Part shown: one piece after another, positions 5,773 to 10,306 of the stretch
Position numbering within the stretch: the first letter of the stretch is position 1
How the letters are laid out: each line of letters opens with the position of its first letter
NCBI GenBank assembly: GCA_947036575.1
Contig: CAMQSH010000062.1
Location: forward strand, 1 to 10,306
Reading direction: 5' to 3'
From: an uncultured Brevinema sp.
Lineage (GTDB): Bacteria; Spirochaetota; Brevinematia; Brevinematales; Brevinemataceae
Length of the DNA: 10,306 bases
Program-made: the position numbers and the translations under genes
Notes under the pieces: generated by a model
Database searches by the model: none
What the model was told of the DNA's origin: nothing
The model's input: the letters and a program-made list of their open reading frames with translations, nothing else

Positions 5773-7494
5773 TTAACTTAATTCCTTTAATTCTTCTCTA
5801 ATAAATTGTACGAGTTCTCTGATGTATTCTTTTGTAAATTTCAATTCTATCCCTGCTGTTTTATAAATATCAGCTAAAGGAACTTGATGTCCAACATTAA
5901 GGAATTTTTTGTAATTCTCTACAGCTAGTTGTGGATTCTTTTTGTATTCTCTATAAACCGCTAAAGCCCCTAATTGAGCGATACCATATTCTATATAATA
6001 AAAAGGAATTTCAAATATATGTAATTGGAACAACCATTGAATTGCTCTTTCTTTTTCTAATCCTGACCAATCTAATCCTGCTTTATTAGAAAATCGATCC
6101 ATGATATCCATAAACGCTTTTTCTCTTAATTCTGCAGTTCCACTATCTGTATAGATTTTTTGTTGGAAACTATCAACAGTCATACACCAAGGAAAGAATT
6201 TTAAAGCCCCTTCAATTTGATCATATTTTGCTTTACGTAAATCTTCTACATCTGTATAACATTCATTCCAATGATCCATAGAAATCATTTCCATACTCAT
6301 AGAAGCTAATTCCGCAGCCTCCATAGGAAGGTCTAATAAACTTGTATATTTGTGATCTGCTTGAGTAAATTCATGCATAGCATGTCCAATTTCATGAACT
6401 AAAGTAGTCAAATCACTATGTAAGCCAACAGCATTCATAAAGATAAAAGAAGCACCGTATTTGTATAGAGGGTAAGAATATCCACCTGGAGCTTTATTTT
6501 TACGATTGAATAAATCTAATAATTTTGTATCATTCATCGCTGAAAAATTCTCACCAAATGAAGGGTCTGTTTTTTGCATCATGGTGATATGTTTAGGGAT
6601 TAAATCCTCTGCGTTTTTAACAGGTTTTAACAACTTGCCATCTAAAGAGACACCCATATCCCAAGCTTTTAGGCTATCTACTTTTAGAGTATCTTTTCTT
6701 TTTTGATTGAGTTCAGCAATTAAAGGCATGATTTCTGATTCTACAGCATCATGAAAATCATGCACATCTTTTACAGTATAAGAAAATCGTCCCTTAGCTT
6801 GATGCATATAATCTCTATAATTATCAAAACCTGCATTTTTTGCGATTTCTTGTCTTAGATCATAAAGCTTATCAAACAAAGTGTTAAGCTCATCTTTGTG
6901 GGTGAGCATTTTTTCAGAACGTACACGCCAAGCACTTTCTCTGACAGATCTGTCTTTATCTTTGAGGAATACTGCCATTTCTGGGAGTGTTTTTTCTTCG
7001 CCATTAAATTCTACTGTCATACTTCCTGTGATAGCTCTATATTCTACACCAAGCTCGCTTTCTTTAATTCCTAAAACGACATTCTCTTCTCTAAAAAGAT
7101 CTCTATCATTTTTAAGAATTTTTTCTAATAAAGTCCCAGTTTTGCCATGCTCAGCTATCCAATCATTTAAAGCTGGTGAGTTTAAGATAATATTTTTAAA
7201 AGCAAAATCTTTAGGAGCAAAATAAGCAGAGATATTTTGTTGAAAAGCAGTATAGTCTTCAACGATTTTTTTGTCGGCTGTGTCACAAGTCATTTTAATA
7301 TAAATCTCACCACCTGTATCACGGAGTTTATGGTTGAGCTCTTCTATTTTATTAAGAAATTCTTCTAACTCTGCTACTGTTGTTGGAGTTTCTTTTTCTA
7401 ATTTTTCTACCCAAATCTTGAGTAAGCTTAAATCGTGAGGATTAATATCCTCTTGAAAGTAATTGTTTTTACGTATTTGTAATATTTTAGACAT
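5773..7494 (-). CDS. M3-family oligoendopeptidase (573 aa)
   Basis: Zinc metallopeptidase of the M3 family, which cuts short peptides in the cytoplasm. There is no signal peptide. The zinc site is HEIGH at residues 367-371, with His367 and His371 as ligands and Glu368 as catalytic base. Glu395 in AELASMSMEM, 24 residues after the second His, fits the third ligand of the family. A Tyr/Gly-rich stretch near 495-515 (FYYIEYGIAQLGAL) matches the conserved C-terminal region that helps bind substrate. The length is usual for M3B oligoendopeptidases, so the gene appears intact. The start at 7494 (MSKILQIRKN) is chosen because AAAGGGG lies six bases upstream and the promoter start point falls near 7516. 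In-frame ATGs farther up, to 7551, would lie in or before the promoter. First gene of a two-gene operon with the small membrane protein. A likely role is recycling imported or cytoplasmic peptides. Confidence 0.93.
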   Translation of the reverse strand: MSKILQIRKNNYFQEDINPHDLSLLKIWVEKLEKETPTTVAELEEFLNKIEELNHKLRDTGGEIYIKMTCDTADKKIVEDYTAFQQNISAYFAPKDFAFKNIILNSPALNDWIAEHGKTGTLLEKILKNDRDLFREENVVLGIKESELGVEYRAITGSMTVEFNGEEKTLPEMAVFLKDKDRSVRESAWRVRSEKMLTHKDELNTLFDKLYDLRQEIAKNAGFDNYRDYMHQAKGRFSYTVKDVHDFHDAVESEIMPLIAELNQKRKDTLKVDSLKAWDMGVSLDGKLLKPVKNAEDLIPKHITMMQKTDPSFGENFSAMNDTKLLDLFNRKNKAPGGYSYPLYKYGASFIFMNAVGLHSDLTTLVHEIGHAMHEFTQADHKYTSLLDLPMEAAELASMSMEMISMDHWNECYTDVEDLRKAKYDQIEGALKFFPWCMTVDSFQQKIYTDSGTAELREKAFMDIMDRFSNKAGLDWSGLEKERAIQWLFQLHIFEIPFYYIEYGIAQLGALAVYREYKKNPQLAVENYKKFLNVGHQVPLADIYKTAGIELKFTKEYIRELVQFIREELKELS

Positions 7495-7522
7495 TGGAAA
7501 CCCCTTTATTGGTATTATATCA

Positions 7523-7551
7523 ATTATAGATCCCATCTCTATTTTTGTCAA
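7523..7551 (-). promoter_or_regulatory. Consensus promoter of the peptidase operon
   Basis: On the minus strand TTGACA (7546-7551) and TATAAT (7523-7528) are exactly 17 bases apart, both boxes perfect. Predicted transcription starts near 7516, giving a leader of about 22 bases that contains the AAAGGGG ribosome site. This suggests strong constitutive expression. Confidence 0.85.
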
Positions 7552-7629
7552 TTTAGAGGGATATTCGTCCTGTTTTCTCTCTTTTAATATTGTTCTGTTT
7601 TAAATAGCAAAATGTTAAAAACTCTCCCA

Positions 7630-7658
7630 TTGACAAGATAGCAATCATATTATATAAT
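7630..7658 (+). promoter_or_regulatory. Consensus promoter now driving the LRR gene
   Basis: TTGACA (7630-7635) and TATAAT (7653-7658) are 17 bases apart. Both boxes are intact although the family gene behind them is gone. The transcript would start near 7665 and carry about 109 bases of leader, made largely of dead family coding sequence, before the LRR ATG. Confidence 0.85.
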
Positions 7659-7679
7659 TCCTATACAGAGCGTTTATCT

Positions 7680-7760
7680 ACGAGTCAATTCGACAGTGCA
7701 AAACAGAAGATCTAGTAGCACAATATAAACAATTAGAACAATTAAAATCTAAGGTCGTAT
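7680..7760 (+). pseudogene. 5' remnant of the ~240-residue family
   Basis: Corresponds to the first ~27 codons of the 8590 gene. The start codon is ACG instead of ATG at 7680-7682, the ribosome site GAGGAG is changed to GAGCG, and one base is missing relative to copy C (AAAACAGAAG against AAAACTAGAAG), which breaks the frame. The rest of the gene is absent and the LRR gene follows. Confidence 0.85.
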
Positions 7761-7773
7761 TAGGAGGTATTCA

Positions 7774-8523
7774 ATGATTTCTGAAAGAGATATAGAAAAC
7801 TCATTTACACATTTTTATAAAGATGAACAACAAAAACACATAATCAAAGTCAGTGAATATAATGGAGAAGAAGAATTAGTTATTTCCTGCACACAACTTA
7901 ATGACTATACACAAAAAGAAAAAAAACAAATACTCAATGAATGGATAGAGTTTTTATCTACTAATAGAGAAGCGTTTACAAAACTTGATTTTCCAAGCAG
8001 AGTACCACAAGAATTATTTAATGCTTTATGTATGCAAAAGCGACTTCGTCATTTAGAGATTAAATGGGGACAATACCCCGATATTTCTACTATTGAAAAT
8101 TTATCTGAACTACGTTTGCTAAGTCTTGGCTCTGGTAGTTCTATAAAAAGTATAGAGCCAATAGCAAAATTAAAAAAACTTCAAGGGCTACATGTAGAAA
8201 ACTATCAATGTATTAATGATTACACCCCCCTTATGTCCCTTAGTGAATTAGTGAGCTTGGAAATATATGGAGATATTTGGGCACCTAAAAATATACATAT
8301 AAAAGATTTAGAGTTTTTAAGAAAAATGCCTAAATTAAGACGCTTTGAATTATGCAGAGCTATTATAGAAAGCAAAGATTATTCTCCTTTATCAGCACTT
8401 AACAATATAGAAGCGCTACTTATTGCTCCAACAAAAAAATATGAAAATCAAGTTTCTGAAATACTAAAAGCACTACCAAAACTAAAATATGTTCATAGAA
8501 TGTTTGAGAATAGGGAAGATTAA
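7774..8523 (+). CDS. Leucine-rich-repeat protein (249 aa)
   Basis: Cytoplasmic protein by sequence, with no signal peptide, anchor or membrane segment. Residues 1-85 form a mixed acidic/basic N-terminal region. From about 88 to 219 there are five or so LRR units of 22-26 residues: LRHLEIKW, LRLLSLGS, LQGLHVEN, LVSLEIYG and LRRFELCR, each followed by a turn and a short helix such as IEPIAKLKK. Such repeats form a curved protein-binding surface; the partner is unknown. The start at 7774 has an excellent site, AGGAGG six bases upstream. The gene appears spliced into the promoter and leader of a lost family gene, and it ends 15 bases before the next copy of that promoter. No terminator was seen after it, so transcripts may run into the 8590 gene. 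It has no catalytic domain; a regulatory, immunity or binding role is possible but unproven. Confidence 0.85.
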   Translation: MISERDIENSFTHFYKDEQQKHIIKVSEYNGEEELVISCTQLNDYTQKEKKQILNEWIEFLSTNREAFTKLDFPSRVPQELFNALCMQKRLRHLEIKWGQYPDISTIENLSELRLLSLGSGSSIKSIEPIAKLKKLQGLHVENYQCINDYTPLMSLSELVSLEIYGDIWAPKNIHIKDLEFLRKMPKLRRFELCRAIIESKDYSPLSALNNIEALLIAPTKKYENQVSEILKALPKLKYVHRMFENRED

Positions 8524-8538
8524 GAAAAACTATTACAA

Positions 8539-8567
8539 TTGACAAGATAGAAATAATATTATATAAT
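8539..8567 (+). promoter_or_regulatory. Consensus promoter of family copy C
   Basis: TTGACA (8539-8544), 17 bases, TATAAT (8562-8567). It is part of the direct repeat 8538-8671 that matches 7629-7760. The leader is about 15 bases and carries GAGGAG (8577-8582), seven bases before the ATG at 8590. Confidence 0.87.
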
Positions 8568-8589
8568 TCCTATACAGAGGAGTTTATCT

Positions 8590-9315
8590 ATGAGTCAATT
8601 CGACAGTGCAAAACTAGAAGATCTAGTAGCACATTATAAACAATTAGAACAATTAAAATCTAACGGCGTATCATGCCATCGTTTTTATGCTTGGAATTTA
8701 TGTTATGAGGCATTCGGTGAATTTTACAACAAAGACACTGCTCCTGCTACCAAAAAAGAAAAGGATTTATTAGCCTTACATTTGGGTACATATTTAGTGA
8801 CTTTGGGAATGTATAGAGGGTCTACTTTTAATCTTCATTATAATTATTCTATTCATAGAGCGGTGATTACTTTGTTGTTTAGCCCTGAAGCTATCGCATT
8901 ACGCAAAAACAATCACGATCTCGAATATCTCAAAGCACACGCCAAAGACATCAAAAAATTATATGACGAAATCTACAACAAATATGCAGAGCTTTTTCAT
9001 CACACATGGAAAGATATCATGGACTTAACCGTCGATGCCAAAGACAGAAAAGCGTCTTCAATTTTGATTACAGAAGTACTTTTGGGTACAATATGCTGTC
9101 TTCCTGCCTATGATAATTATCTCAAAAAAGGCTTAGAAATTTCAGAGATCGCTCATAATTTGTCCAGTACCACTATAGAAAAATGTGTCACCGATTTGTT
9201 AGCATTCTTTGAAACAAATATCACCGAGGAAGTTTATACCACTACCTACAAAGCAGATTATCCTATTATGAAATTATTAGACATCGCTTTTTGGAAACTC
9301 GGATCTGAGAAGTAG
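8590..9315 (+). CDS. Uncharacterised repeated-family protein, copy C (241 aa)
   Basis: Intact member of the family and the apparent template of the partial copies in the window. Residues 30-46 read RFYAWNLCYEAFGEFY, 61-80 ALHLGTYLVTLGMYRGSTF, 81-90 NLHYNYSIHR, and 107-125 NHDLEYLKAHAKDIKKLY. The C-terminal 100 residues (145-241) are shared almost base for base with 1465-1762. The protein looks soluble and mainly helical, with many Tyr, Trp and Lys. It differs from copy A in the core motif (TLGMYRGS against SWGMYRGS) and in the N-terminal 28 residues, which are poorly conserved between copies. The start is fixed by GAGGAG and by the leader repeat. It converges on the right-end gene across a terminator. 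No function is known to me. Repeated presence, strong promoter and rapid turnover fit an accessory or conflict-related role, but this is speculation. Confidence 0.88.
   Translation: MSQFDSAKLEDLVAHYKQLEQLKSNGVSCHRFYAWNLCYEAFGEFYNKDTAPATKKEKDLLALHLGTYLVTLGMYRGSTFNLHYNYSIHRAVITLLFSPEAIALRKNNHDLEYLKAHAKDIKKLYDEIYNKYAELFHHTWKDIMDLTVDAKDRKASSILITEVLLGTICCLPAYDNYLKKGLEISEIAHNLSSTTIEKCVTDLLAFFETNITEEVYTTTYKADYPIMKLLDIAFWKLGSEK
9015..9312. repeat. 298-bp inverted repeat, right copy (partner 1465-1762)
   Basis: The reverse complement of this block equals 1465-1762 except at one position (9300 against 1477) as read by eye. The copies are separated by about 7.25 kb. The boundary on the gene-internal side is just upstream of the ATG at 9019. 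On the other side it is the final codon, after which similarity becomes patchy but resumes at the terminator arms. The near identity, against clear divergence from copy A, points to recent duplication or gene conversion. Confidence 0.9.
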
Positions 9316-9345
9316 TCATCCTCACCTCTCTTTAAAATACAAATC

Positions 9346-9379
9346 AAAAAAGCACCTAGCATAGCATGGGTGCTTTTTT
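9346..9379. terminator. Bidirectional terminator between convergent genes, right module
   Basis: Arms AAAAAAGCACC (9346-9356) and GGTGCTTTTTT (9369-9379) enclose a 12-base loop TAGCATAGCATG. It mirrors the terminator at 1366-1398, with the same arms and nearly the same loop. It terminates copy C (+) and the right-end gene (-). Confidence 0.87.
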
Positions 9380-9401
9380 GATTTTATTTTTATTGATGAT
9401 G

Positions 9402-10306
9402 TTAATATAACCAGTATCCTAAATTTCTTTGTTTTAGATTTAATGTAGCTCCTCTAAATCCCATATATATGGTATTATCTTTGATAGCAATAGCATAATA
9501 ATATACAGGGGTAGGAGAGCCAGGGGTTGCAGGGGCAGTATAAATAGCTTCAGATCCTTGCATTTTATGAAAAGTGAGGACTCTATTTACAGAATTGGGT
9601 ACACTAGGGATTGGTGAAGCTTGTGGTTTAGTGTAGCTAATAGTATTTTTATCAGGAGATACTGTTACTGTAACACTATTAGTAATGTATCTCTTATAAA
9701 TAGTAGGATTAATAGCATAATCTGTTATAACGTCATCTTTTGTATAGCTAGATTTTAAGTTTAAAGTATTAATATCTGTTAGAGAAGAATTATCTCTTTT
9801 ATAAAAAAATCTAAATCCAGGATTGTCGAATGAAATAAGTTCAGCAGCATGTGCTTTTTTTGCAGTGGCTTCATAGATATCCTTATTAGCAGAATCTGTC
9901 ATATCTATATTAAATAGCTTTATACTATACTCGTTATTAATAGGATAATACCCCCATACCTCATTACCTTCTATAGAAAAGCCCGTATGCCCCACTGTTT
10001 TCCATTCTACACCTAAGTATTCAAAAGAGTTAGTTGTAGAATAAAGAGCCTGAGTGTCATTTTTTATTTCTTTTAGGTAATAAGTATAAGGAGTAATAGT
10101 CTCAGGGGTAGTACTAGTATTAGTAAAGGCATAAGTAATAGTACCATTCTCTCCTATATTGACATCTGAATCTCCTATGTATAAACTATCAAGATTACGC
10201 AGATTAGCTATAAATCTTTTTTTGCCAGCATCGGGATCTGGATCGACCTCTGGATCTGGAACAGGCACAATAATACTTTTCACATCATCCCAGTTAATAT
10301 CAACAG
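9402..10306 (-). CDS. Probable exported variable protein, 5'-truncated at window edge
   Basis: On the minus strand the frame is open to the window edge and begins with the same VDINWDDVKSIIVPVPDPE as the left-end gene; the GTG at 10283 is most likely an internal codon. After 55 identical bases the sequences part. This one has an Asp/Pro linker (VDPDPDAG) encoded by imperfect GGATCTGG repeats at 10234-10260, then a Thr/Asn/Tyr-rich, beta-strand-like body. A weak second similarity to the left-end protein remains in the first 100 residues: YTY, then a Lys-rich gap, then TQALYS here against TQAVYS there. The body lacks the regular propeller units; the C-terminus reads YAIAIKDNTIYMGFRG, which resembles one such strand pair. 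The composition suggests a cell-surface or secreted protein; a lipoprotein is plausible but its signal would be outside the window. TAA stop at 9402-9404. Confidence 0.75.
   Translation of the reverse strand, partial: VDINWDDVKSIIVPVPDPEVDPDPDAGKKRFIANLRNLDSLYIGDSDVNIGENGTITYAFTNTSTTPETITPYTYYLKEIKNDTQALYSTTNSFEYLGVEWKTVGHTGFSIEGNEVWGYYPINNEYSIKLFNIDMTDSANKDIYEATAKKAHAAELISFDNPGFRFFYKRDNSSLTDINTLNLKSSYTKDDVITDYAINPTIYKRYITNSVTVTVSPDKNTISYTKPQASPIPSVPNSVNRVLTFHKMQGSEAIYTAPATPGSPTPVYYYAIAIKDNTIYMGFRGATLNLKQRNLGYWLY

Larger units (their letters stand above)
7629..7760 (+). repeat. Direct repeat of promoter plus 5' gene leader, copy 1
   Basis: Closely matches 8538-8671 over about 132 bases with two single-base gaps and a handful of substitutions. 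The repeat holds a sigma70 promoter, a leader and the first ~27 codons of the ~240-residue family. Similarity ends just before the AGGAGG of the LRR gene. The two copies are in the same orientation, about 0.9 kb apart. Confidence 0.9.

Noticed and set aside
6506..7225. Plus-strand open frames inside the peptidase gene (6506-6706, 6881-7225)
   Set aside because: They are antisense to an intact M3 peptidase with clear motifs; the Ser/Leu-rich translations are typical shadows.
1..10306. The whole window as a composite transposon or linear element with terminal inverted repeats
   Set aside because: No transposase, integrase or telomere-type gene is present. The 55-bp ends are in-frame coding sequence and look like assembly boundaries in a gene family.
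1..10306. A mollicute-type code with TGA as Trp
   Set aside because: Trp codons in the clear genes are TGG and no gene needs TGA read-through, so the standard bacterial code fits.

Overview
The window is an AT-rich bacterial sequence with strong AGGAGG-type ribosome sites and near-consensus TTGACA-17-TATAAT promoters. It uses the standard bacterial code: genes stop with TAA or TAG, Trp is TGG, and no long frame reads through TGA. It looks chromosomal, with housekeeping-type genes embedded in a repeat-rich accessory neighbourhood. A low-GC bacterium (Bacillota-like, Fusobacteria or a spirochaete) would fit, but nothing here settles the phylum. Both ends stop at the same 55-base sequence in inverted orientation, inside open frames. 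The window is therefore probably one whole assembly contig bounded by a repeat.

Layout. Left end: a 5'-truncated gene for a probable beta-propeller exported protein (+) runs into a terminator and converges with a 3' fragment and then a full copy of an uncharacterised ~240-residue protein family (both -). Centre left (2.9-5.1 kb, +): a two-gene operon with a lactose/cellobiose-type PTS EIIC permease and a TIM-barrel-like protein of the DUF7916 kind. Centre right (5.3-7.5 kb, -): an operon of an M3 oligoendopeptidase and a small membrane protein with an acidic linker, read from a consensus promoter. Right (7.6-9.3 kb, +): a leucine-rich-repeat protein and a full-length member of the ~240-residue family, each behind a near-identical promoter. 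Right end (-): a 5'-truncated gene sharing the N-terminal module of the left-end gene but carrying a different body.

The main theme is repetition. Five pieces of the ~240-residue family lie in 10 kb: two complete genes, one 3' third, one 3' tail and one promoter-plus-start leader with a destroyed start codon that now drives the LRR gene. The two window ends are mirror-image modules, each with a variable surface-type gene, a terminator and a family gene. They are joined by a 298-base near-perfect inverted repeat about 7.3 kb apart. Recombination there could invert the core carrying the permease, peptidase and LRR genes. No transposase, integrase, tRNA, rRNA or CRISPR was seen.
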